From the NCBI GenBank assembly GCA_030141605.1, contig JAQGDQ010000009.1, positions 1,271,001 through 1,335,000 on the forward strand: a DNA stretch of 64,000 nucleotides, read 5' to 3'. Source of the stretch: Tubiluchus corallicola. Lineage: Eukaryota > Priapulida > Priapulimorpha > Priapulimorphida > Tubiluchidae. Shown here piece after piece: positions 1 to 15,040 of this stretch. Both the position numbers and the translations under genes were made by a program. Every line of letters begins with the position of its first letter. The first letter of the stretch is position 1. The notes under the pieces were generated by a model. That model saw only the letters and a list, made by a program, of their open reading frames with translations. It was not told where the DNA came from and searched no databases.

Positions 1-3000
1 AATCAAAAAAGTTCGCAACGTAATTATGCGACGACTACTATGGGAACATTTTTCACTCCGATTTATAAAATACTCCATCCTTGTGAAGCGCGAGTAGTTA
101 AATTTGGAGAATCAACTTCAAGTTTCATATCATGTTCAATAAGCTACTCAAGACCTCTTGAGTTTTGCCATCAATGTGTTGTGCCATATTTAGAAATGGA
201 AAAACATTACAACGATATACTAAAGGTATTACATGATTCTACAGTGTACACTTGATTATCCAGTTGTGGGTTAAGCGTGCTGCTGAATATTCATGCAGTA
301 TCCTGAATTGTTCCATCTGGCTCCTGTATAAGACAGAAATTAAACAAGTTTATTTATAACAGTTTTAAGTGAATCCAGTTAAACCTATAGTTTTGTATAA
401 CTGTGGAATTTCAGTTTCTTACCACCTTTTTATTTGTATGTACAAAACACACCATAGTTTATTACCCCGTGTTTCATAAATCCTGTCGTACGTATTCATC
501 AATATCACTTCACCAGATTTAATGAGTATAGGACCATTTTGTAGGACCAATGTTGCCAGACTTCGTAAAATATACCGCTTCAAATCTATGGAATAAAATA
601 TCAATTTATGTCACAACATAAATTAATTTTGACATTATTTTGTTTGTGTTCTGTAATCATTCATTGTTAAACTGGATAAGTGCATGGAATACTATTCCTA
701 AATAAAGAAATACTATATAGACTGTAGCGCGGACTAGTGGAATGGCAAACTTCATTACTTTGTTGTCTGCTGGTCGCAATAAATGCATCTAGTGCATTAC
801 ATTACACTTGATGTTGGATGCTACCAAAACTTTTACTATGCTATATTGGATACATATAGCGGCAATCTCTGCTTTATGAAGTAAAAATGATTTTTAGAAA
901 GAATCATGCACGTTGATAAAGAAACATGCTGTGCGGTAAAAAAAATTTCTTTCTCATCTTTTACATAAACTACCGCACCTTTATTGACAAGCCATACCTA
1001 TCCGAATGAATTTGTCACATTTGACTGAATACATGCTCTCTATATTCCCTGGGGTAAATCATATATGTTGGCTACATGTATATACATTTGGATATACATT
1101 TGTTAGATATATGTTTTATATCGTGTGTATGTCATTGTAACATTAAAAAAAATGTTTGCCTGACATATAGGACACAAGTAGTGCATTTGTATTATCCAAA
1201 CATGGTCAGGCAATGTTAGCACAGATAATCGAGAATATACTGTAAAGCATTGCGTTTCTATGACACTAATCAAATCTTTGCGATTACAATTTTATAGCAA
1301 AGAAAACCCTTTACATATACAAAGTTAAAAAAATTGAAATTTTATATCATATTTCCGTGTTGCACACAGAGTTTATATTAGCAGCAACACTGTATCAAAA
1401 CTCGAAAATTGAAATCCCCTCGATGACTGTTAATACCATTTTAATGGTAAGTTTAATGGTTTGAAACAAGCTTAGGTAACATTACATAAAGTTTGAAAAA
1501 ATAGCCAGAGCATTTGTAGTGCATACTTCACTACCTAAGCAAAAGTATAAATTACTGTATCTTGTCAATAAGATTTAAAATGTTTTTCGGTGAGTCAGTG
1601 GTGCACATTGGAAAGGTAGGTCAGTGACGTTTTATCAAATGACATGAACATTTTGGATAGTTACTAAAAATTTTCTCTTTTAGTTACGTCTTTCAAACAA
1701 GTAATATAACTTTGTTTAGAAAGTTTTTTGATAGATACTTTAAAGTTGCCTTTTCTTCCCCTTTAAGCATAATACATAAAATAGATTGTTAATAAACGAG
1801 AATTTGTTTAATTAGTCAATAGCCAAACTGCTCATATGTTTTGTGGTTAAAAAGTAAATATACTAACTATATTACTGGTCGCCTGGTTAAGTTTTTCCTT
1901 TAGGTTTTCTATTTCACTTACAGTATAAAACACAAATCGCAAATGTAAAAATTTATATTGTCCCCTTGTGAACAATTTCTCAGGTTTTCATTAAAACGGT
2001 CAGGTATCTTATGTGATTGCTAATTAGTAACTATGAAGTAAATTAGACATTTCTGTACTTGAAAATGTTGTTCAGGATCATGATAAGAAATGTGCTTATG
2101 GCAATTGATGTCATCTACAGAATACCTTATCCAAAGAAATGAGGGCTTAAATGGTAACTATTTGTAAGCAGTTCTCTCTCAATCGCCTTTTGAAACTGTC
2201 AACTGGTGAAGCACCAATGGTTGATGTTGGAAGACGATTCCATGGCTGAACTGCACAAGTAAGATCTGATGATTGGTTCAAGCTGGTTGCACAGATAAGT
2301 TAGATTCAGTGGCCACGAAGAACTTTATGAGGCCTGGAAAAAAGTCTACCTGTGTTAGAATCGTGTTTCCAGTTATTATTTTGAAGCAGTTCGCAAGGTT
2401 TACAGTCTCACGCTTTGTCTTTTCTCAAGAGTGGAAATCAAAGTGGGATCTAAGTCAATAGCAAGAAGAGTACATATCTAGAGTTTTTTTCAAGTGCATT
2501 CCTGAAAGTAGCATACTGGGGTGACCATACAACTGGCGCATATTCAAGAATGGATCTAACAGCAGCTCTATAAAGAGGAATAATTACTGCTGCATTTCTT
2601 GATATGGTACAGCGCTTGGTCATACCATTATGATGGTTTGCTTTTGCAATGATATGGTTTGTGTGGTAATTCCATTTGAGGTCATTGGAAATCATTATTG
2701 CCAAGCTTTTTTCTGCACAACTTCCTTCAGCTATTTGAACAATTCAGAAAGCAAAGTGTTGTAGATTTTGGGCATATTCTAAGTAAAGCACATTTGATAG
2801 GTTTAAGAGCCATCAGCCATTTGCTGCATTAGTCTGAAATTTCATCCGTCATGTTGGCAATATATAATGATCAAGATCATCCTAAATTGGACGAAACAGC
2901 ATTAAGTATTCTACTAATATTGGATGCCAGTCCCCGGGGAAATACAATCAGTAATATCATTAATACAGATTAGGAAGCAGTATTGGCCGCTTGAGGTTCC

Positions 3001-6000
3001 TTGTGGACTACCACTTATAACAGGGTGCCATTCAGTGGATATACCATTTAGAACAACACGTTAGAAACGATGGGTAAGAAAGTTATTGAACCACTTCGGA
3101 AGCTTTCTTTTTATGTCCGGAAGATTTCATCATAAGTAAGAGACACTGATGGGCAGAGTCGAATGCCTTTTGAAGTTGAAACAAAGAACATCACTATTAG
3201 GCAATGTAGGGTCATCGAATAAGCTAGTCCACTGATTTAAACATGACAGTAGATTAGAAAATACATGGAAGTGGAAGTGAACCATGTTGGAATTTACATA
3301 TGCATTCAGTTTGGATAAGGAATGTTAGAATCTGGTCCCACAACACCTTTGACAGGTCCAGAAATTATTATCGATACTAAATTAACAAAAGCCACTCTAA
3401 TGACTTACATTTTACTCACCAAAACTTACATTTCTTGAGCCTAATTTGAACAGTAATGTGGAAGGCCTACGGATTTGTTTTATGAATAATTCACGTTCCA
3501 AATCATAGGCCTAGATATCGTTGAGATAATGTGCATTTCAAACTTATTTAGAATGATGATGTTCCATCAAAGCAGCTGAAGATGCTAATTGACATTACTA
3601 TTTAGTAAAACATTCTGATTAATGTTATTTTAATAAAAATTACATGTCGTGTTTTACTGTCATGTTTTTTTTTGTGAATGACCATGTCATTTAACTTTAT
3701 ATGAGATTTTGCGATGGTCCGTTTCAGCACCCTCTTATTAACTGAAAATTGTAATTGCCTTTCAGTTGGTGGATACAAGGGGTTAGTGTGCACATAGTTT
3801 TGTTTGGTGTCTTACATAGAAATTTTCCTACCCTATGTGGTGTTTTTCAACGTTGTTTTTTTTTGTAGGAACCATTGGAAAATGACACTGACAAAACCTG
3901 TAGTGAAGTTATGCTCCACGGAGATCGTGTACAAATCACTGAAGCCATTTATGAATTTACTGTAGAACTATGGGAAAGTTCTAATTGTTTTGGCAAGTCA
4001 TAGTGCTTCGTTTATATAATTTCTGACACTACAAGCCTATATCTCTCCTCTTATTATGTTGGTTGATGCAGCAGGACTGAAATTTTGTTCAATATAATTG
4101 ATAACATTTTAAGATAGGATACTAAACTGGCAGAAGCTTCTGGACCACATTCGTGTATATATATATGTATATATATATATATGTATTCATGTTCCCAAAA
4201 CAAGGTTAGTGTGGCAGTTGAAATGTCCCAAAAATAATTTTCATGGTGGTCACTCATTCATTTACTAGCCAGGTCCTGTACTGCTTAATATCGTTCACTA
4301 GGAACACACTCTGATCACTGAGCATTTTCTCTTATCCATGGCAGATTTGTAGTGTTTATGTTAATGAGATGTAATAACTTTTGAATACAAATTTTCTAGC
4401 AAGTTTTTCATCATTTTTCAATGTTTGTAGATTGTTTTCATTGTGAAGACAAAAATGGTACAAAAGATTGCCAGCCAACAGAAGAAGTGAAGAAGTTTAC
4501 AGTTTTGTATAAACAGTTGCAGCAGTGCATAAACAGTTCAGTAAGTATTGTGTATTCGTTGTTGTACTAATTACCATGTGTGGCAGTGTGTAATGTCAAT
4601 CATAGTTAATGCTGTGTGAAAATTGCACCGTTTGTGTTATAGTCCAGCAAGTACACTTGTTAAATAATTATAAAAGTTTCTTGGATTATATCCATATGGT
4701 ATCACGTTGTTGGTTATTGTTTTAAGATTCTATGAATTAGTTTATGTGGTATTAAAAAGGCCACTACAAAAAAAACTGATATTAGATAGGAGATGTTTCA
4801 GTATAGTAACAACCATTTTCGTCACTAAAATAGCTGATAATTCATATTTTAGACTTTGTCAATTGGCTACGTTTTTTTTAATTTATAGCTAGCATGTTTT
4901 TTTGTGAATTTATCTGTTTGTTTGCATCAAATGTGAACGGGGTCAAAATTCTTGGATTCTTTTGCAGCAGTTCACAGTTTTTTGCAGATGATTTCAGAAT
5001 GTTACAGATAAGAGCAGATTTTTTTCTTTGGGAATTATGCAACAGTTAAGTACAAAAGGACGAGCAATAAATTAATAAATTATTTAATTAAATTTTTTCG
5101 TTTTTTTGCTGATTTTAAATTTCCTGTCACGGATATTGTGCAGATGTAGATCAGTGTGGCATGGTGCAGAGGTTAAATGAAAATTAAAAAAAACAACTCC
5201 ACCCACTTTTACTTTGCATCATTTCATCATCTTTTAGGCGTTTGGTCAACCATTTGACGTAGACTTGTCACCTAAGAACAGAACAGCTATATGCAAAAAT
5301 TGTGAAGTCATCTATGTCAATCTAAGTAATCATTTTAACCGACTCCATAGTGGGCAGATGGAAAAAGTTTGTATGGATCTAGTTGATGCGGTGAGTGTAT
5401 CTTGGTAGTTATTAGAAGCTGATACTATTAGAACTGTAGTCTAGCATTTGAAGCATTTAAACTACATTAGCTGCACATTGTACGAATTTATTCCCATTTG
5501 ATAAATGCAAATGCATTTTTATACACTAGCAGGCTACATTTTGAAATTACAAGTAATGCCAAAAATAAGTTGAATACCTTAACATCAGTAACTCAGCTGT
5601 GTATTAATGTTGTTTGATTTTTTTTCCCGATCCGATATTTAATGTTGGGCACCGATTCAACGTCATTCGATATAGTAAAAAAATCCCCAATATAGCATTT
5701 TTTGTTTATATATGTGGCACCTGCAAATTTACCTGCAAGAGCTATATAAAAGATTGCAATTGTTTTTGCAAGTAGGCCTATTTATTCAAACTAATGATCC
5801 TAAATTTATTTACGAAATCCAAATCTATTTACAAATTTAAGTAATATTGATGTATACTGAAGTATGTATATGTAATGCTGTTTAAGAAAAGTACGTTTAA
5901 CCAAAACATAATAAGATTTGGTAGTTTAACACTCAGATTAAAGTTTTGTTACTGAAATGATGAACATATTTAACATCATTCTGATTTCCAACTATGTAAC

Positions 6001-9000
6001 TCCAACATTTCAATTGAAATTAGTGAAATTGACAACACCATGAATGAAAACGTTGTGGTAAACCTTAAACTGACAACAGTATTACATGAAAAGAAATAAG
6101 AAAAGGTTAGCACTGCATGAGTGCTACTCTAGATTAAATTGTGAATGATTATCGAATACCAAGCAGCTCAGCCTGAGTTAACTGCAGCATGTATTTATCG
6201 AACTTTTGCTAAATATTGGGGCAATTAGAATCAGGTATCAAACAACACTGTTGCAAATATATTGACTTTTGTTGGGGAAGAAATGGCTGAGCGGGCAGAT
6301 ATGTACTTATTACAACATGGATATACTGCTAAGAAGTTTTACCTGCCATGGATCGTAATTCTTTGAAAGAGGAAGTAAACACATGTGGGTGCTAGCTCAT
6401 CTTGCAGGTTTATCCTTGATAGCTAGGTTCCTGTCTTGCCACAGCCATCCCCCTGATCTTACCAGTGACTCCTAATCTATATAAAAATGCATGTGACGTA
6501 GAGCTGTGTGGGATTTGTGAGCCAAGCTATGCACATTTGTTTAGTGAGGACTAGGCATACACTTTTACTGTGCATAACTCAGTATGTGTACTGAGCGTGT
6601 AGAGTCTATAATATGCTGTAGGCTGACATTTATTAAAAAGAAATGCAGCTTTCTACATTTGCTTTCATTTTTTGAAGAAAAAAAAACAGTTGATTATTGT
6701 CCATAGCTATAGAGAAAGGCTAATTCTAAAAGCTGCGAGCCTTTAGATTTTAACTGGTTAAAATATGACTTGTGGGTTGTGAAATGAGTGCTACGTTTGT
6801 ATAGAACTTACGTAATGGCCTAATTACAGTACTACATTATACTGCTTTGCAAGGTGTTCCAAGATTTACTGTACATTTCAGATGTTTGTTGCATAATAAC
6901 TTATTAATTGATGATTGTCTGATTGACGTGTAAGCATTTTTCAAGAATAAAAATTGTCAAAATTAATAAAAGTCGTTATTTGATAAAACGTGAGAAAAAG
7001 TGAAACCTAGTGAGTTTCTTTTCATTTGGACGTTGTTGCTTTTCTACCTGGCTTTATATAGTTTTTCCATGCGTGCATTGCAATATACTTTGAGAATCAA
7101 TGCAACCTCAAAAGTTTCCACCAATCAGAGACTGTTACTGCACATTTTTTTTATAAAATGAAATAGCCTAGTGGTGGCAGAGACACAGGGTTGTAGAATA
7201 TAATCGAAACAAGTTTAAAATGTAAGAATGATCCTAAAAGTTGCCTAATATGCTACTGGGGGAACATACAGCAAAAATTTAACTAATTTCTTGAATATTC
7301 CTGTCTTAATTACAATGTGGAAAGTTATTATTACAACAAAAATGCAGCAAAACAAGCACTGCATTTTTTAGGTTAACTTTAATATCTAGAAAACTTATTC
7401 ACAGCTGACAGCCTTTTGAACCTGCTTTTGAAGTGACATTTTACAAACCATCTGTACAAATAGCTCAGTTGTAATGCATTTTTTTTCACTTGGTGCATCA
7501 CATGCCAGAAAGCACCAAAAGGCAGGGCCTGTTCAGAGATCTTTGTGGTTTGATCTGGTTCATTATCAAGGACATACCTGTAAGAGGAGTCAATGAACGG
7601 CACTGATGCATATACATCCTCCCTGTCTACAAGGCGAACATTCGAGGATGTAAGTTTACACCACTTGCATGAAGCATGGGAATCCTACTTCTCAACTGCA
7701 GGTCTCGCCAAAACGGGAAAATTATGCTGTTGTGCTTACTGGGTCTTACCTCATGTCTTTAGAGGATTCATTAAACATTCATCTGTCTAAACCATTTGAT
7801 GAGCAAAAATTGTGGCACTGAAGCAGCGTTCCATGAAATTGACGAAAAAATATTGTTTACCAAGGCTGCCTCTTTTTGAATCATGGCAAGGTCAAGACTC
7901 CATGCTCAACGTTAATAATGTTGCTCAGTGTGACTAGTGTTTCACTAGTGTGTGCTGCCATGTTAACCCTCAAGTGTGTTCACATTGGAGAGCAAAATTC
8001 GCTGTGAGTTACTGTTCAAGTAAGTGCAAGCTGACTACGGCCAAATCATGTTGAAAACACCGGTTCTCGTCTGATCACCGAAGTTAAGCAACATAGAGCC
8101 TGGTTAGTGCTTGGATGGGTGACCACCTGGGAATACCAGGTGCTGTAGGCTTGCGGGATGCCCACACTGTATCTCCACACTAGGTGGAGGAGCTGTACAA
8201 GCAGCCAACGGCTAGAGGGCGGAGGAGGTCAAGTGACCCAACAGCCATGTGTAGAGGAGTAAACCTTCCAAATCAGGAGTGGAGCCCCGAATGCAGACCA
8301 GTGCAGCATGCTCACTGACTCCGGCAGCTCCTGCAGCCAACCTGGTGCCAAACGTATTGTTCCGCTTTCCTTTGGACTACACCAGGGAGGAAAAGAGGGG
8401 TTTCCTGTTGTCTGGGCAACTCAGGCTCTCCATACACCTTGCCCAGGCATGTACAATGGAGACGTTCAAGGATCGAACTGCTCAGCCACAGTCGACGCTG
8501 CAGCTCCATCAATGTGATCAATAACTGACTCTCTTGGCACATGTTCTATTGTCTTCCGAGACAGAAGGATGCCAACAAAAGTGCAAGCTGACACTTCCTT
8601 CTCTTTTCACTAAGAGAAGTGTCGACAGTAACTCACAGAGCAGTTCACACTTGTGAGTTTGCTCTCAGAGAGAAAACTTGCTAGTCTGAAATCACTGTTA
8701 GAGTTCCCGCTACAGGGAAACAGCAAAAAAAATTGATTCCGAAATAATGTCACTATAGTCACGGTTAGAATCAGCAAAAAATTTTGATTCTGAAATAATG
8801 TCACTATAGTCACTGTTAGAATCATGCTCAGTATGTTTCACTACAGTCTCTGACTCTATAAATGAATTTGTGAAGAATTTAAATGATTTAGAAAATTTTA
8901 GACATCACGATATGAGTTACAACACAATTACAAATTAAAGTACACACGTTGGTGCTATCTTACTCGAAACTGTGCAGAAACCATCGACGCTGAATAAGTG

Positions 9001-10196
9001 TGTGATAATAGAATGAGTTCTAGAGTACAAATGATTCTAGTCTGTGATCATAGTGACTGTAGGATGATGTAAGTTTAGTGCCCAGTTCTAAAAAGCGGAA
9101 ACTATAACATACAATAGCTTGTTTTATTTCTTATTATAATGCTTTTTTGTGCTAAAATCTTAGAGTTCTGTGTTTTGATGCAGATGAATTATACGAGGCG
9201 CCAGTGGACTGACGAGTTTCATTGTCGTGAAGTTTTTGGAAATTTTGTGCATGTTCTCACGGCTTCCGGAATTGTTGCGAGTCTTCCTATTGCGTTCTAT
9301 GTAGGCATAGCATTCCGGATGAAGAACAAGGAGCATAAAATACTAAAGCGTAAGTTACTCAAGTAAAATGTAAATGTAAGTTAGATGAAAATGCTAGAAT
9401 AACTATGGATAATCAGTTGTGCATTTTAGTCCTACAATCGTGTGTTTTGTTACTGTTGCATATTTAAAAAAAAAAAACTAAAACGAACAAGAAATTTTAT
9501 GGCGAAATACCTTCACAGATCAGCCTTGGTATAAATTCTGTTTCATATTTCTAAGTGAGATTCAACATATTAGCCAATATTAAAAGGCTTAGTTTAACAA
9601 CAAACTCTAATCAATGCAGTTTTTTTCCTAATACATATTTCACCACAAGCATGTACCAATTATCTTTTGCTTCAGTAACTGTTGATAACCATTGTACTGT
9701 ACACAATCAGAATCAGATACCGAAAGGGGAAGAAGAGAATTTTAATAAATTTCCCAAAAAAACTTTCCAAACAAAGGTATATTGTTTAGCTTTATGTTTA
9801 CTTGCTTGAAAGACATGTAATTAGAAAAGAAAATTCTTAATAATTTAACATATTTGCACTTGGTAAAAAATTACTACTTCGCCATCGCAGTGTGCACAAC
9901 TGATTAACCAAAAACCCATTATTGAACTTACTGACAATATGAGTAATTTAAACTTTTCCTCACTTAGTAAAGAGTGTGCTATGAATGCTCTGATTGTTTT
10001 TTCTAATTTAACGCAATGTTACCTAAACGTGTTTCAAATAATTTACTGTGAAAATTTTCGGCTGCGACTATTGGTCTTCATGGGAGTTTATGAAGATTTG
10101 TAATTCTCTTTTACAGAAAAGCGTTTGCCTAAAACAATGAGAGGTTCTCGACTATCGAGGCTTGGCATAAGATTTCCTTCGATGACACGGAGATGA
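1..10196 (+). CDS. OSTM1: OSTM1 (osteopetrosis-associated transmembrane protein 1), 5'-partial
   Basis: OSTM1 is the heavily glycosylated type I membrane subunit of the lysosomal Cl-/H+ exchanger ClC-7. Exons seen: <1-225, 3869-3992, 4431-4540, 5238-5390, 9184-9349 and 10117-10196 (TGA at 10194). Together they encode 285 residues, against about 334 for human, so roughly 50 N-terminal residues lie off the window; the reading frame is open to base 1. Conserved family features: RPLEFCHQC, WESSNCFDC, ICKNCEVIY, a Cys-rich lumenal part with NxS/T sites, then RRQW, one membrane helix near FVHVLTASGIVASLPIAFY and a short basic tail ending in RR. The second intron uses a GC donor (TTTTG|GCAAGT). That choice restores the WQEANCANC-like alignment, whereas nearby GT donors do not. 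Intron 1 (226-3868) contains a LINE relic. Intron 4 (5391-9183) contains the 5S-SINE nest. Assignment is from recalled family conservation; I am confident of it. Confidence 0.9.
2160..3230 (-). mobile_element. LINE reverse-transcriptase relic (CR1/jockey-like)
   Basis: Read on the minus strand, with several frameshifts and stops, this stretch shows the usual order of non-LTR reverse-transcriptase blocks. Near 3200 is a KAFDSAH-type block. Around 3060-2950 is RVVLNGISTEWHPVISGSPQGT, the SGVPQGS-type motif 4 region. From 2704 to 2450 comes MISNDLKWNYHTNHIIAKAN followed by RSILEYAPVVWSP, the thumb/connection end typical of CR1/L2/jockey-type elements. It is broken and cannot encode a protein. 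It sits antisense in OSTM1 intron 1. Confidence 0.75.
4155..4186. repeat. (TA)n microsatellite
   Basis: Short alternating TA tract with two G interruptions, in OSTM1 intron 2. Confidence 0.8.
7970..8695. mobile_element. Old terminal-inverted-repeat element, split by a 5S-SINE
   Basis: The arms on each side of the SINE are inverted copies. CTGTGAGTTACTGTTC at 8003-8018 matches the reverse complement of 8623-8638. The outer parts share CAAGTGTG and GAGAGCAAA. The right end carries the CAGACTAG terminus also found at 14157 and at 60603/61238, so these three belong to one family. The left terminus is eroded. Lies in OSTM1 intron 4. Confidence 0.55.
8036..8578 (+). mobile_element. 5S-rRNA-derived SINE (SINE3 class) with 14-bp target-site duplication
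   Basis: The first 117 bases (8036-8152) are a 5S rRNA homologue lacking only the first two or three bases. The A-box region (GAAGTTAAGCAAC) and C box (TGGATGGGTGACC...CTGGGAATACC) are well kept, so an internal type-1 Pol III promoter is present. No T-run terminator follows. The sequence continues into about 425 bp of GC-rich body ending in a short hairpin-like tail (GTCTTCCGAGACAGAAGGAT) and a few A residues. The copies of AAGTGCAAGCTGAC at 8022-8035 and 8579-8592 are perfect target-site duplications, so this is a retrotransposed SINE and not a host 5S gene. Short open frames on both strands here are incidental. Confidence 0.88.
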
Positions 10197-11816
10197 TTAG
10201 TGTCCTAAAGCCGCATTTGTGTAAATAAGATGTAAATACGACATATGTACAATGGTATTGTTAGTAGATCTGTGTCGACTTTTAGCAATTTTAAGTCAAA
10301 GCAATGAGAGATTTTTGATCATAATGTTAGGCGAAATGATTTTGTACCAAATTGTATACGGTCTTATAGTGGCCTAATATTTCTGGAAATTCCAAAGGCA
10401 CTTTGTTGCTATAAACCATGGGAACTAAAATAATGCGTCAAGTTGCAGACCGGCACATTTCATCGAAAAGGTAAGATTAAGCTATGTGAGAATGTAAGGA
10501 TGACTTGTATGCAGTATCAGTGCTGATTAAGAGAAATAGTACCTCATCTAAGTTTTCACATTTCAAATCTGAAAGCATACACGTCAGCTGTAAATTGTTA
10601 ATTAATGCATAGCATTCCTTATTTTTCTTTTGTATTAATTGCATATTGTGGTAACATCGCAGCAACAACTGTAATATGGTAACCATAAAGTTTACAGCTG
10701 GGCATGCCAATATTTTGCCTAATTTTACAAGGGGTTGTACGATGTATGACGAACATAGAACAGCATAGTAGCAAAGCAGTATTTTTATATAAAAATAAAT
10801 ATTATTGTTTTTATACATATTTAAAATCATGTGACATAGTTTTATATCCATTGTCGTTAATAATAAAGTGATTTAGTTTTGTGTTGCGATTTAAGTGAGG
10901 AGATATTACAGAACAACTAGAAAACAACTCAGTAAGCCCTTAACATTCAAAGGTAAAATTATTGCAGAATACAAATGCACACGCATGCACGAGCACACGT
11001 GCACACACACAATGCACTGCACAATTTTTAAAACTAGTTATAAAATTGTTGTAACTTGCCTGTAAATTTAAATTTTCTCCTTAAAGATATTAATCAAATA
11101 ATGCTAGAAAAAGTACCAAGTAACTGTGCATTACTTTGGCATCCTTGGTGGCTTTTCTACATATCGAAGGGACCATCTATCCCATACATATTACGCGTGT
11201 CTTACATATTATGCAGAATCTGCATGTGCACAGTTAGACTACTAAGTTGACTACCTAAGATCACTTTAATAAAAGTTGTTTCTGTCAAAAATGCTAAGAT
11301 ATTAATTTTTAAACATTTGAGATGTTTATATTTACCCAAATGCAAGTTTGCCTTTAAAATTCTTTCAATATTTTACAAAATATCTTTTGCAATTACCAGC
11401 CAAAAGTAAGAAACTAATAACACATCCTAGTCATCACTTCTGGGGCAGCGTAAATTAAACTGGCATAGTAAAAATTTACTAATCATTAACATTTCTTCTC
11501 ATTCACTAAGAGACTAACAATTATACAAACTAAAAGCATTGACATTATTGAGCTGATTGCTCTGAATGTGAAAGTATAAAACACAACTATCAACTCACTT
11601 CTGAAATGTTGAAAATCTTGGTTTTAAACATACCAACTTCAGACACAATATTTGACTCTTAACTCCTACTAGTTTTAAATACGAACATCTTACTTTCTAC
11701 ATTGCATTATAGACAACTCACACAGCATCATTAGACAATACTGGACATAAATAAAAATGGTACGTTAGTTAATCAGCGATGATCTTTATACGATTACACA
11801 TCTAGTTGCGAACGTG
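10197..11816. other. Convergent intergenic region OSTM1 / MEAF6
   Basis: Holds the 3' UTRs of the two convergent genes. An AATAAA on the plus strand at 10862-10867 could end OSTM1. A CA/GT-rich patch lies near 10976-11012. Open frames at 10477-10851 and 11056-11250 have no recognisable motifs and AT-driven composition. I see no further gene. Confidence 0.5.
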
Positions 11817-13975
<2,159 letters not shown>

Positions 13976-15040
13976 CAGTATAAACAGATATTCTAAAAAA
14001 ATATTGTATGATAAGTAAGATCAGGCACAAAAGAACATTCATAACATATAAAAAAGTTGATAAATTGCATTTATTGATTGTGATTAGGCTTGATGAATTA
14101 GCAAAAGGTTAGAGTTGGTGAACAATTTAACCAGGTCATTTTGTTCTGTTACATTTCAGACTAGTGAGCAGCTCACAAGCGAGTTCAAAACTTGCTGCGA
14201 GTTACTCTCCGACAGTATGCACGAGCTGAGACTCTATTTTCTATTCACTACAGGAGAGTAATGGTTATTTCAGCATCTTGGTTAGTAAATGCCAAGTCTA
14301 AAACAGACGAATTTTGACCGAAACAAAATCGCGTGTGTTCACATGTACAAGTAAACATAAGTTGAAACAATAAATTTCCACCAAAATAAATTAAAAAAGT
14401 GCGCTCTACTTGCTCATTTGAGAATTCAAGTCTACCCCGGGTGGCCGGAAATCACCCACAATGCAAATATATTTACTGTTTAGATGAGTAATAATCAATC
14501 AATCACGAGAGCTGCTTATTTTGATCCTCTGAGGAGGAAGGGATAAGATAAATTATTACAAATACCAGTGCTTCAACAATGAAATTATTAATACAAACAT
14601 GTATAGATATATAGATCGCTTCTAATGTGGCCATAGTCTTACAGTTACAGAGTAAACCAATGCAATACATGTTGATAAACTCAGTACAAATTATTAATCA
14701 CTATGTTCTTTCCAAAAGTTGTTATTTTTTAGTAGTATGTAGTATAAGTGATTAGCTCTACTAACTTACATTATTATTGAAAATCACTTTAAAATGTAAA
14801 CCGATCCTTACTTAGGTGCCAAAAGTTTTTCTCAAATCGAGTAAATCAAAAATCTTTTAGTTTTTAGCGATTTTAGGGCTCAGTCAAAGATAATGCATAA
14901 TGCTTACAGCGTTTTTAGCGAGACTTTCTGTTTGACAGTAATGATATTGTTGTTAAAGCTCAATAATAGTAATAATAGTAATTGTTAATTATTATTCTTC
15001 TTATTCCTAATAGTGTTGTAATTGCCAAAAATTAACTATA
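13976..15040. promoter_or_regulatory. Divergent promoter region between MEAF6 and CMSS1
   Basis: The two start codons face away from each other across 1,065 bp, so both promoters must lie here or use upstream non-coding exons. The most promoter-like patch is GC-richer DNA near 14435-14460, with GGCCGGAAATC (an ETS-type GGAA core). A truncated inverted-repeat element occupies about 14155-14265. No TATA box stands out for either gene. The promoter role is inferred from gene layout only. Confidence 0.5.
14155..14265. mobile_element. Truncated copy of the CAGACTAG inverted-repeat family
   Basis: Begins TTTCAGACTAGTGAGCAGCT and continues with TCACAAGCGAG and GAGTTACTCTCCGACAGTA. These are the same subterminal words found in the elements at 7970-8695 and 60603-61238. 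Only one end is recognisable. Confidence 0.5.

Noticed and set aside
6285-6400. tRNA-like SINE (ATGGCTGAGCGGGC A-box)
   Set aside because: No convincing B box at the right spacing and no cloverleaf.
8036-8152. Functional 5S rRNA gene
   Set aside because: It lacks the first bases and a terminator, is fused to a SINE body and is bounded by target-site duplications.
8279-8542. Small protein genes in overlapping frames
   Set aside because: They lie wholly inside the SINE body; GC-rich composition explains the open frames.
10477-10851. 124-residue protein on the minus strand
   Set aside because: AT-rich random-looking sequence in the OSTM1 3' flank with no motif.
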